From Allolobophora icterica (taxonomy: Eukaryota; Annelida; Clitellata; Crassiclitellata; Lumbricidae): a stretch of 64,000 bases of DNA. The position numbers and the translations under genes are program-made. Positions 56,801 through 64,000 of the stretch are shown one piece after another (within the stretch, counting starts at the first letter, position 1; each line of letters opens with the position of its first letter). Below the pieces are notes generated by a model. That model searched no databases, was not told where the DNA came from, and worked only from the letters and a program-made list of their open reading frames with translations. The stretch is taken from assembly GCA_963556255.1 (NCBI GenBank), contig OY744609.1, positions 3,617,410-3,681,409 of the forward strand, written 5' to 3'.

Positions 56801-58202
56801 CAAAGAGTATCTCCAATCACTGAAGGAAAACCTCGAATTCGCGAAAGTTTATGCAGATTACTATAGTGATATAGAAACCAAGCGGTATGCAGATTATTAT
56901 AACTTGCGTAGTACTGACAGAAAATACGAAGTTGGAGATAAAGTAGCAGTATTAGCACCAGATTTTGGTAGTTCTAAATTTTATAGTCGGTGGCAAGGAC
57001 CTGCTACCGTAGTCAAGGTTAAATCCCCATATTCTTATATAGTAGAAATAGAGGGAAAACAAAGACATTTACACGCAAATAAGATCAAGCGATACCATGA
57101 ACGACTCGAACAAGCGATGATCAATAGCTGTTCAGTAATTGTTGATCAAGATGAAGAATTTGGTATAGTAGAGGTTGTAGATCAGGAAGAACATGAACAA
57201 ATAAGTCCGAGTAAGCGAATTGATCCTCTGATTATAGCGCATCTTTCGCAAGAGGAACAGAAGCAACTTTTTGAAGTTTTGGATCGGCACACGGCAGTAT
57301 TTGTGGATAAGCCTGGGTATTGTCCAGTATTAGAACATGAAATTAAGATAACTCATGATTTCACTCCTAAGCGTTTAAGGGCATATAAAGTACCTGAGCT
57401 ACTTAAACCTGAAGTACAACGCCAGATAGAAGAAATGTTGGCATTAGAACATCTAGAGAAATTCTTGCAAACTATTGAGGAAGCAGTACTCACTTTGAAT
57501 TTAAGAAAATGTAATTTTGCACAAAACAAAATAAAGTTTGTTGGCCATATAGTAGGGTCAGGTTGTATTGAACCTGATCCAGGTAAGATCGCTACGATCA
57601 ATGATATCCATCCTCCAACAACAAAGAAAGAAGTTAGAAAGGTTATGGGTTTTCTCAGTTATTTTCGAAATTTTATACCTGCTTTAGCTGAAAAAGCACG
57701 GATAATAACTGATTTGACACGAGATAACATACCTACGAAGGTGCCTTGGGAGCAAAAGCATCAAGAAGCACTAGATAAGTTAAAGGATGATCTCAGTAAA
57801 GCTACACAGTTGCATACCATTGATTTCACTAAGGAATTTGGTTTAAGTGTTGACGCAAGTGCCACCGCGGTCGGGTGTTGCTTGTTTCAGTGGACCGAAG
57901 AAGGTCAAGAAAAACCAATTGCTTTTGCTAGCCTTAAACTTACAGATACACAGATGCATTGGTCTACAATTGAGAGAGAGGCTTTCGCAGTAATTTGGGC
58001 ACTTAAACGATTCAAGTCATGGATATTCTTATCAAAGATAATCATTTATTCAGATAATAATCCTTTGTCTTATCTCACAGATGCAAGCCCTAAGAGTGCG
58101 AAACTGACTCGTTGGGCGTTAGCATTGCAAGAGTTTAACGTGGACTTTCGATATCGTCCTGGACGTCAAAACACGGTGGCTGATTTCCTCTCTCGGTTGT
58201 GA
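53829..58202 (+). CDS. gag-pol: Gag-Pol polyprotein of E4 lacking the RT palm
   Basis: 1,457 residues from ATG at 53829 (MEALTTEMQ). The N-terminal SAP-like segment (MSSERLRVYLMKAG) is followed by a Glu/Lys/Arg coil (about 65-180) with repeated EERKEKEERE units. The capsid-like region is about 190-358, with a SCAN-like part from about 267. The zinc knuckle is C422-C425-H430-C435 and the protease motif is D523-SGAE. The integrase finger is H741, H748, C778 and C781, and the DD35E core is D812, D877 and E913. RT starts normally (VQRQIEEML at about 1197-1204) and then jumps at about residue 1205 (nt 57436-57450) to EHLEKFL, which corresponds to sequence after the catalytic motif in E2. About 140 residues are lost. 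RNase H is complete (D1342, E1384, D1409). No stop or frameshift is present. Confidence 0.93.
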   Translation: MEALTTEMQANIRKMSSERLRVYLMKAGRDEDDVMSWDRNQLMEEWAMEIGKEEEEFKGSPISPTGVDYELQKRRLEFEIRKYEEQREDRKEKEEREEKRREEEKKERKEKEEREREERKEKEEREREERKEKEEREEKRREEEKKERKEKEEREKKERKEKEERERKEKQEERNVRDSLASRTKRYSDALKNILWKFPSDPIEIPGFFDHLDGLFNVYEVDEDVRAKLLLAILSERAKALTMRLTEAQLHDYKFLKEFLLREFKISPSNLRARFWSLHKASDESFTIYSSKLRVALMYYLKSRKITDEFDKLVSLLVADRLKESLSKACLDYILAQEKEEWLSCEDIANAADIYVASHDGGNDLVCRSHPTPKYNNWTRGQPHVQVNNQTAQPKSPKPEIRGEAKIGARVSQEEAKVKGLCFLCHQKGHMARECQTKPSSKKVSTCIFGNPTEEVIDLFVEKVNVLHEIPEQVKQGNLLDNSKPIGLETAVRVYENSTDGLHERSYINVQIEDLPSQPALSDSGAEICCIDKKLIESLNLPVIKRINIIGFQGEGCKADVVYLQMKLANSMEGTTNIAPSLCVMFAVVPELNERVILTPHVVDLLRDSSQYVVMVAGVDRRVQINKGAEEDNLEVNSNESLPSEVNEYSQEQLVDDSDNFLDVESTEFKSDEGVANNDTLLREQQNCHNLISCWQQARQNKNNFFIDNNLLYHKGEIMGHKVNQLCLPEDRIEVVLRVAHDAPCAGHMAFKATRARIKLNFWFPRMDERIREYCASCQICQLRTPVKVADRVPITPIPRADELCFNHLNMDCIGPMVVTGESNKSKPQYNYALVLVDKFSRWPMAYPLRSLNAKGVCEALLQVFTTFSIPRIISSDCGTNFTSRLTKEFLRRMGCSPRFNTPGHPEAAGLVERCNQSLKTMIFKLAQSDPRGWHQLLPFVLWSLREKPSGTTHISPFTMVYGTLPRGPLSVLKESWAGERKVPLNLGKSPKEYLQSLKENLEFAKVYADYYSDIETKRYADYYNLRSTDRKYEVGDKVAVLAPDFGSSKFYSRWQGPATVVKVKSPYSYIVEIEGKQRHLHANKIKRYHERLEQAMINSCSVIVDQDEEFGIVEVVDQEEHEQISPSKRIDPLIIAHLSQEEQKQLFEVLDRHTAVFVDKPGYCPVLEHEIKITHDFTPKRLRAYKVPELLKPEVQRQIEEMLALEHLEKFLQTIEEAVLTLNLRKCNFAQNKIKFVGHIVGSGCIEPDPGKIATINDIHPPTTKKEVRKVMGFLSYFRNFIPALAEKARIITDLTRDNIPTKVPWEQKHQEALDKLKDDLSKATQLHTIDFTKEFGLSVDASATAVGCCLFQWTEEGQEKPIAFASLKLTDTQMHWSTIEREAFAVIWALKRFKSWIFLSKIIIYSDNNPLSYLTDASPKSAKLTRWALALQEFNVDFRYRPGRQNTVADFLSRL

Positions 58203-58383
58203 CTCGGATGGTGAAGGGGGGAAATGGCCCGACACACAAGGATCGAGCCCGCAAATTGTATAAATAAATTGACTAACTGATGTGTTTTGTTTTGTTTGTG
58301 TATGCTGTGTCGAGATGGAGTCTGGAGGCCCGGCTTGATCGTGATGACCCGTTCGGGATGGTGCTGAAGACGTGTCATCATCT

Positions 58384-58397
58384 GAGGGCGGAGGGAA
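58384..58397 (+). other. Polypurine tract of E4
   Basis: GAGGGCGGAGGGAA directly before the 3' LTR. Confidence 0.85.
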
Positions 58398-58829
58398 TGT
58401 CGTGGTCTACGCGGGTGCATGCATCAAGGGAAGAAAACCGACGCGTCAACAAGCTTGTTTACAACGCACGGAAAATTCTGCAGCAAGCTGTCAACATTAA
58501 TTCGGTGCATGCAACAAGGATATACGTGTTCAGTAGGACTTTCCAGGGAAAAGTACAGTGACGTCACAGAACGTTCTGGAATCCGGGAGAACTCTATATA
58601 AGATAGACCTGATGTACATTGGGGGCCTTTTGACGAAGATTTGTAAACGTTGAAACATTGATCGTATAACGTTCAATCGAGACCAGCCAACCTGTGTGCT
58701 GTCTACGATTGTGATATTTGATAGACGAGTTGACTTACTCTACACTTAATCGACTTTATTTTTAAATAAAGATCTTTTAATAGTTCCTTCGTTGGTTCGT
58801 CGTTGCGATCGAAGGAGTCGACCGCGACA
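58398..58829 (+). repeat. 3' LTR of E4
   Basis: 432 bp. I see no difference from 52872-53303. It is followed by target duplication GTCTT (58830-58834). Confidence 0.93.
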
Positions 58830-58834
58830 GTCTT

Positions 58835-59246
58835 ATAACGTGCGCGTACGTTAAAAATGATCAGTTTAGCTGTACAGTATTATTCTCCCCGTACACAGGC
58901 CTAATTATTTACGAACGGTACCGAAATTTATTATTATCAATAAAATGACCACTGGCACTGACCATCCTATAAAGTGTGCCGTAATATCTGAATTATCTTC
59001 ATATTATACATTAGACAGAATATTAGCAATTTGGAATTCAAAAAATTAAAAGTAGTGGTTAATTGGTTAAAATTGTTAACGACCAACCAATAGGTCTATT
59101 GACTTTTCTTATGCATAATGTTATGCATTTTATTTTCGTCACGAAAAGATGTCAACGTACGCCAACGTACGGAATAATAACGTACGCGTAACACATACGT
59201 ACGTCAGAGAAAAAACAACATACGTACCGTACGTACGGTACACACA
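58835..59246. mobile_element. CGTACG-rich DNA element, right part
   Basis: The partner of 52719-52871. CAACGTACGCCAACGTACGG and CGTACCGTACGTACGG repeats are concentrated at 59150-59240. The AT-rich interior (58850-59140) has no ORF with recognisable motifs. Confidence 0.4.
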
Positions 59247-59483
59247 CTGGTTGATTGGTCAGAGCGCACTCATTAGACACCTTCCAAACGTCGTCAACCT
59301 TTCCTATATAAGCAAGGGAGAGCCGAACTTAAGTAGCACGATTTTATGTAGCCATTTATTCATTGTGCCTTAAGATCGACGTAATTAAGCAATGGAAACT
59401 AACAGCCAATTGGTTAGAGCGGTCGCCTTGTAACGCGCAGTGTACGGATTCGAGTCTCCTCCTCTGAAGCTGTTACTCTGTGG

Positions 59484-59695
59484 CATGGGCGGCGATCATG
59501 GGGATCGATTAAGGGTGGGGGAGACACACCATACATTTGAAGAAACCCCCAAAAGGTCGTTAAATTTTTCCCAATAATGGTTACAAAAATTGACGTGTGA
59601 CCTCTTTTTTTGAGCAGATCAGTTCAAAACTCTTTTCACCAGATCAGTTCAACAGCGTCCCCCACCCCACCTGTGAAACAAGATCGCCGCCAGTG
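59484..59695. mobile_element. Small hAT-like MITE inside SINE-2
   Basis: The termini CATGGGCGGCGATC and (inverted right end) CACTGGCGGCGATC match at 12 of 14 bases. The octamers CTCTGTGG (59476-59483) and CTCTATGG (59696-59703) differ at one base. Comparing with SINE-2 in blocks A-C shows the tRNA-like SINE is continuous across this point without it. 212 bp, non-coding. Confidence 0.82.
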
Positions 59696-59975
59696 CTCTA
59701 TGGAGAGCTTGAGCAAGTCCTTTACTCACAGTTGCTCAGCGTCATTGATTGATGCTTGGTCGCTAGATCGTTCCGCTTAATAAATGCACAATAAAAAACA
59801 AATTACAATGCTATTCATGTTCTTCCATGTACTGTTAATTCTTTGTTTACGACAGGTCTTCCGATTCTGACAACAATTCTCTACACAGCAGTCCGCGCCA
59901 ACAGCAAATCCGAAGCACAAAGGTTGATTAATAACATAACATAACATAACATAACATAACATAACAGAGGTTTAC

Positions 59976-60012
59976 GGTGGTTCAGAAGGCTAAAGCCTGT
60001 GTGAGAACCACC
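59976..60012. other. Hairpin insertion in block D
   Basis: GGTGGTTC pairs with GAACCACC around an inner GGCT/AGCC stem. Blocks A and C lack this segment, so it is a small insertion of unknown type. Confidence 0.5.
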
Positions 60013-61290
60013 ACATTAATGTAATCCTATTTCAAATAAATCTAATCCAAACTAATCCAGTCTAACCTTATCCAGTTATTCTTGTTAAATATAGTCTAAT
60101 ATAATAGAGGTCAATAATTAAGTCCTGGTAATTCTAGTCCCATCAAATCTAATCCATTCCAATCATTCCTACTCAGCAGTTCAATCATCGGATCTGTTCT
60201 AATCCGATCCCACCTCGTCTATTTAATCTAATATTTTAAATTTTAATATAAATTTAACATATTACAGTATGATATATTTTCTTATTTAAAACAACTTAAC
60301 ATAATTTAATGTAACAGATGATAACATTACATTTATTTACTTATATTATTTATTTACTATGGAAATATATCTGGCGCCACTCCTAATATATATGGGATTG
60401 ATTTTCCATTAATTATAATATAGCAAAATGGTACAGTATAGAATTGCATATAGTATAATCTTTTGTTGACCAAACAATGCAAAGGCAATGCATTCTAATC
60501 AAATTTAATCTTGAAGTAATTGGATTGCGTTGATCTAATACTTGTAGGTGTTGGATTGAGGAGAGCTATATGCAATGGATCGTATCCGGGGTTATTGTCA
60601 TCACCCTCGTTGTAAGCAAGTAATAATTTCCCGTAATTGTATTGTAAATACAATATAAATACAGTTGTAAGCTTATTGCAGTTTGTGATTAATTCAATGC
60701 AGTTCCTAAAAATGCGTTAAACGACCGCTTAAGATCATCTGTTGCTTCTGTTAAAAAGGTGTCGATAATAATACTAATAGATATTTTTCTTCTCTAGTTG
60801 AAAGCTATATTTATATAGCGCTTTTTCATAGCTTACACTGTATTTGTTGTAGACTAAAAATAATTTACCTGCTGTATTTAATCTAATCCAATGACTTATA
60901 TAGCGCCTTCATCATAATGCCAAGAGATCATTCGTTCCATCAGCAATCCTAATCCACTGGAGAAGCCAGGTTGAAATCCGATCGACCGAGATAGAGCGTC
61001 GTTATACAGACTTCACTCAGCAAGCTCAAAGCCACAATAGTTAAGTATTAGACCTAGCGCATCACCGATTACGTATATATGCATCCAAACACGTAATATA
61101 GCGCCTATTACGGCAGCTCAAAAACGCCTCACTAGTTTTACACGGTATTTTGTTTAAGTGCATCTGTTTCACTCTTTAAAAAGGTGTTTGTCTCTTCCTT
61201 AATGTGTTCGTATTTACGTCTCACCGGAATATCTATATGGAACTCAGGGCCTTGCATATATGACTGTGTTGCATCTACCTCGCTACAGTG

Positions 61291-61560
61291 ATATCTTCGT
61301 TAACGAAAGCTGAAATTAGAAGTAAAATAAACGATTTCGTTAACGAAAACTAGAAGTATGAGTAGGAATTATTTCAGCAGCAAAAACGAAATTGGGAAAA
61401 TGAATTCGAATTGCAAAATCCGAACAATCGGCGACTTCAAAAGAAGTCTTTCAAGAGCTTTAACCGACGTGTTACTTCAGGTCTTTGAAAAGCCGCCGCT
61501 AACGAGATCTTTGGCTTAAAGGTAATTATTATTGTACTCAAAGATCTTTGTGTTATGTGA
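61291..61560. repeat. TTAACGAAA-rich repeat and a copy of 51098-51148
   Basis: 'cttcgttaacgaaagctg' and 'gatttcgttaacgaaaactag' (61301-61355) resemble the subterminal repeats of the hAT MITE at 43794. 61417-61468 repeats 51098-51148. Confidence 0.5.
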
Positions 61561-61589
61561 CCGAATAAATTGGAAAACTGTTATAGTTT

Positions 61590-62495
61590 CTTTTTTCTTC
61601 TTTATGGCTTTGGCTTTGGCGATGACCCCAGCACGAATAGCTGCTCAATTATGGTGAGTCTCCACTTCTCCCTGTCCTGTGCTATCTGTGTAGCCTCCTG
61701 CACGAATAGGCCCATCTCTTTGCAGTCCTCTCCAGGGGCGTAACTTTAGTCTAAAAGTGGGGGTACCAATACTTAGGTCTAAAAAGTGGGGTGTACCAAT
61801 TTCTTCTCCACTTTCGCTTTTCGCATGGTATCTATTTTAACATATTCCTGTCAGTATTCTCATTATTTTGGCTCTCGGTTTACCTGTGTATCTAAGTACT
61901 TTCGCACTTTGGCGGAGACTGCATTCTCCGGGAAGGCACAATAACAAAAATATTGATCGACATTGTTTAAAAAGTGGGGGTACAGTGCCCCCCAGTCCAA
62001 AAAGTGGGGGGTACGGGTACCCCTCGTACCCCCTACAAATTACGCCTATGGTCCTCTCGAATCCCATCAATCCAACTGTGACTCCCACTATTCTTCGTAA
62101 ACATACCATTTCGAACACCCTCAGTAGTCTTTTCTGCACCTCCTTCAATGTCCATGACATGTCTCCGAGTTATACAATAATACGTTTAGCATAAGTGTTA
62201 TACACCTGTACTTTGGTAGTCCTGCTGATTGATTTCCCTCGCACTCCACACCTTGTGTAGTGCCTGTAGGCCTAGTATTCCTCTTGCCAACCCAATTCTT
62301 CGTCCCACATCCTTCTGTGATTCGCCCTTCGCGTTGATATATGAATCCCTGCTTTTGTTCCAGATTTTGTCCATCCACCTCAAGTTGAAACTGGGTGTCC
62401 CCCCTTCCAAAGAACTGACTTTCTATCTTTTGCACATTGATGCTCATGCCCATTTCTCTGCTCACCAGTGCTACTGTCGTCAGGGATTCTTGTTA
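61590..62495 (-). pseudogene. RTE-like LINE ORF C-terminal fragment, split by a MITE
   Basis: On the minus strand, frames from 62465 to 62059 read MSREMGMSINVQKIES, then SWTLKEVQKRLLRVFEMVCL, motifs from the region behind the RT core in RTE/BovB-like LINEs. After the MITE (61733-62050) coding resumes with EEATQIAQDREKWR-like sequence (61732-61600), the usual C-terminal block. Frameshifts separate the pieces. Confidence 0.7.
61733..62050. mobile_element. hAT-like MITE with perfect 8-bp TSD
   Basis: CAGGGGCGTAACTTT at the left and the inverted CATAGGCGTAATTTG at the right. The octamer GTCCTCTC is duplicated exactly (61725-61732 and 62051-62058). Internal GGGGGTACC-type repeats occur near both ends. 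318 bp, non-coding. CAGGGGCGTA termini are typical of hAT (Tip100-like) elements. Confidence 0.9.
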
Positions 62496-62984
62496 TAGTT
62501 TAATATGGATAAAATAAGAAATGAATATATTTATGTATAGCGTCGTGAATATACGATTTAAAGGTGTCTTATGGCAGAATTGTGGAAAATGAAATCAAAC
62601 TCTCTGCACGATACTAAAAACAATGGTAGAATATTCACTGCTACGATGGACTGTGACTGATTATCATTCGACTGAATATTGAAGGAGACAAGAAACAGAA
62701 GTGGATGCGAAAAATTCTCTGTTGTGCGACCAATACTTTGACCAAGGACGGTTGAAGACAAGACAATGTACAGATACCACAGCATCGGGATTTAATCGAT
62801 TGTGGTATCACCTAATTGTCTTCTATTTCTATCACTCGGTAAGATTGATGTCAACGATAATGGCAGCCACAAGATGTCGTTAAACGCAAGATTAATCAAA
62901 GCTCTTTTAGACACCTTTAAATCTTGGAAATATTGCACATAATTAGGGCGGCGTTTACTCGTAGGCGATTGATTCAGAAATTTT
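62496..62984. repeat. SINE-like fragments
   Basis: A reverse module 'agcgtcgtgaatatacgatttaaaggtgtcttatggc' (62536-62572, matching 51372-51408). A forward AACGATAATGGCAGCCACAAGATGTCGTTAAACGC (62852-62886) is followed directly by CTCTTTTAGACACCTTTAAATC (62903-62925). Confidence 0.6.
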
Positions 62985-63404
62985 TACTTTAATGAAACTG
63001 TATATAGTAAATAAATGGCAATTAGAATATACTAACGATAATAGAGGTCATTTTTATAAATCTATTTGTCCAATTGTAAGTACAGATATTAAATATTTAG
63101 AACCCTATAGGCATAAGGAAGTCCAAATTTCTAGGTTACGTCTGGGAGTCGCGAATACTAATCAAAGGCTGTTTATTATAAAACGACATTCAAGTGGTTT
63201 ATGTGATACCTGTCAGGTCAAGGAGACTATTCATCACTTACTACTTGAGTGTAAAAAAAGAAGGAAGATATATCGAAGTTGTTGGGAGATAAATGTCAAT
63301 TGTATAAAAGGGACATTTCTATTTCAACCCTTTTAACAGTAAATATATTACAAAATGAAGTGTATAGGGTACTTAAACTAATTACTAAAGGTCAAATTCT
63401 GTAA
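62985..63404 (+). pseudogene. LINE family b ORF2 C-terminal remnant
   Basis: Homologous to the last 130 or so residues of the LINE ORF at 30684-31775: KWQLEYTNDNRGHFYKSICP, KEVQISRLRLG and CDTCQVKETIHHLLLECKK. A frameshift in an A-run near 63255 moves the remaining homology (...LLTVNILQNEVYRVLKLITKG) to another frame that ends at the stop 63402-63404. RNase H is lost by 5' truncation. Confidence 0.82.
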
Positions 63405-64000
63405 AGAGATATGCTAAATTTGCTAATGTAAATAGTTTTATTTTATTTTTATTTATTTTATTTTTTTTAATTTTTTTTTTATTTTTTTTATCTGTAATTT
63501 TAATTAGTCTTTTCCTTGTGCATTTATTTTATTGTATTAATTATTACATTATTATAATGCAATCTTGAATGCATTAATATCAAACTTGAAACAATTGTAA
63601 TTATTATGCTCATATAATTTTATGCTTTGTTGGTTGATGAGATTTGTACTTGAGTGTGTTTAGTACCTGAGCAGTTTCTTTGAGGAAAGGTACTTGGTAT
63701 AACCATACGTTTCATTTAATATGCATGATGTATGTGAGATTGGTACTATTTCATACATGATATGATTGTAGTGGTACATATTGCTATAAGATCTCATTGA
63801 ACTGAGGAATAAGAAATGATCAATTAAACATTTCAATAATAGAATGGGAATATAATGTCATAATTATAATCATATGTGCTGTGCATTTATGTCTGAAGTT
63901 GTTTAAATATTTCTAGCGAGTGACAATAGTTGCGAAGTACTGTTTGGTTTGCGTCGGAACATTTTATAGCTATGTGTATTATAAATAACATTAGATATGT
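63405..64000 (+). repeat. LINE family b 3' UTR, cut by the window end
   Basis: A T-rich stretch (63427-63495), then the UTR also seen at 6540-6990 and, inverted, at 19900-20505. The shared tail modules lie beyond the window. Confidence 0.8.

Larger units (their letters stand above)
52872..58829 (+). mobile_element. E4: Gmr1-like element with RT core deleted
   Basis: A 5,958-bp element of a different Gmr1-like family: two 432-bp LTRs with no visible difference, a tRNA-Leu-type primer-binding site, one open 1,457-codon gag-pol frame, a polypurine tract and a GTCTT duplication. Everything is intact except RT, where about 140 residues including the palm and catalytic motif are missing without breaking the frame. 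It should make Gag, protease, integrase and RNase H, but it cannot copy itself unless RT is supplied by another element. Confidence 0.93.
59247..61290 (+). repeat. Composite repeat block D, right part
   Basis: Second SINE-1 (59250-59395; TTGATTGGTCAGAGCGC, TTAGACACCTTCCAAACG, CTATATAAGC), then SINE-2 (59396-59930; GGTTAGAGCGGTCGCCTTG, GGATTCGAGTC, split by the MITE at 59484-59695), (ATAAC)n at 59929-59967, then the AT-rich body homologous to 9960-11300 in block A and 36340-37200 in block B. 60880-61140 matches 11300-11660. No gene is seen. Confidence 0.72.

Noticed and set aside
59396..59480. Possible tRNA-Thr gene (CGCCTTGTAACG anticodon-like loop)
   Set aside because: Degenerate D and T arms, repeated in four SINE-2 copies, no acceptor stem. 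It is a tRNA-derived SINE head.
61868..62194. 108-residue plus-strand frame
   Set aside because: Runs antisense across a MITE and a LINE fragment joined by insertion.

Overview
The window is eukaryotic, and almost all of it is transposable elements and simple repeats. I found no convincing host protein-coding gene, rRNA, functional tRNA gene, operon or CRISPR array. The repeat types (Ty3/gypsy elements of the Gmr1 type with integrase ahead of reverse transcriptase, I-like LINEs encoding RNase H, L2/CR1/RTE-like LINE fragments, tRNA-derived SINEs, hAT MITEs and very long trinucleotide arrays) point to a metazoan, most likely a marine invertebrate. Gmr1-type elements were first described in deuterostomes, so an echinoderm-, hemichordate- or cephalochordate-like source is my best guess. 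The species cannot be read from the sequence.

Layout. 1-1.25 kb: old SINE/LINE tails. 1.25-5.24 kb: a truncated, frameshifted Gmr1-like element (E1, minus strand). 5.2-9.4 kb: LINE reverse-transcriptase fragments, a LINE 3' UTR and a small inverted-repeat element flanked by GTTAAA. 9.4-12 kb: composite SINE block A with a 0.5 kb pentanucleotide array. 12.7 kb: ATT array. 13.2-16.3 kb: tandem composite repeats R1 and R2. 16.9-17.7 kb: LINE 3' end. 17.95-18.4 kb: MITE with TTA target duplication. 19.7-20.5 kb: LINE 3' UTR on the minus strand. 20.5-21.4 kb: repeat R3. 21.42-28.37 kb: complete, intact Gmr1-like element E2. 29-30 kb: AAT and GAT arrays with repeated hairpins. 30.13-32.68 kb: I-like LINE with an inverted 5' end. 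34-37.2 kb: composite block B. 37.26 kb: tRNA-derived SINE. 38.5-39.1 kb: LINE fragment. 40.9-41.2 kb: array of CCAAT and CRE motifs. 42.28-43.48 kb: GGTAA minisatellite. 43.8-44.3 kb: hAT MITE. 44.7-45.5 kb: L2-type LINE. 46-47.5 kb: block C. 47.6-48.6 kb: repeat R4. 48.8-49.8 kb: two nested hAT-like elements. 51.6-61.3 kb: block D, split by E4 (52.87-58.83 kb), a second Gmr1-like element that has lost its RT catalytic core. 61.6-62.5 kb: RTE-like LINE split by a hAT MITE. 63-64 kb: LINE 3' end.

How the parts relate. E2 carries everything a Gmr1-type element needs in one open frame (Gag, protease, integrase, RT, RNase H). Its two LTRs look identical and it has a perfect 5-bp target duplication, so it is young and may be active. 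E4 is equally young by its LTRs but lacks RT in frame, so it would need RT from another element. The I-like LINEs end in a tail built from two modules, a 'GACACCTTTAAA...CTATATA' module and an 'AACGGCC...GTCGTTAAAC' module. The same modules recur more than 35 times in both orientations, often behind tRNA-like heads, which fits SINEs that borrow LINE machinery.

Limits: all coordinates were read by eye. Family names rest on motif recognition, not database searches. Boundaries of old repeats are approximate.
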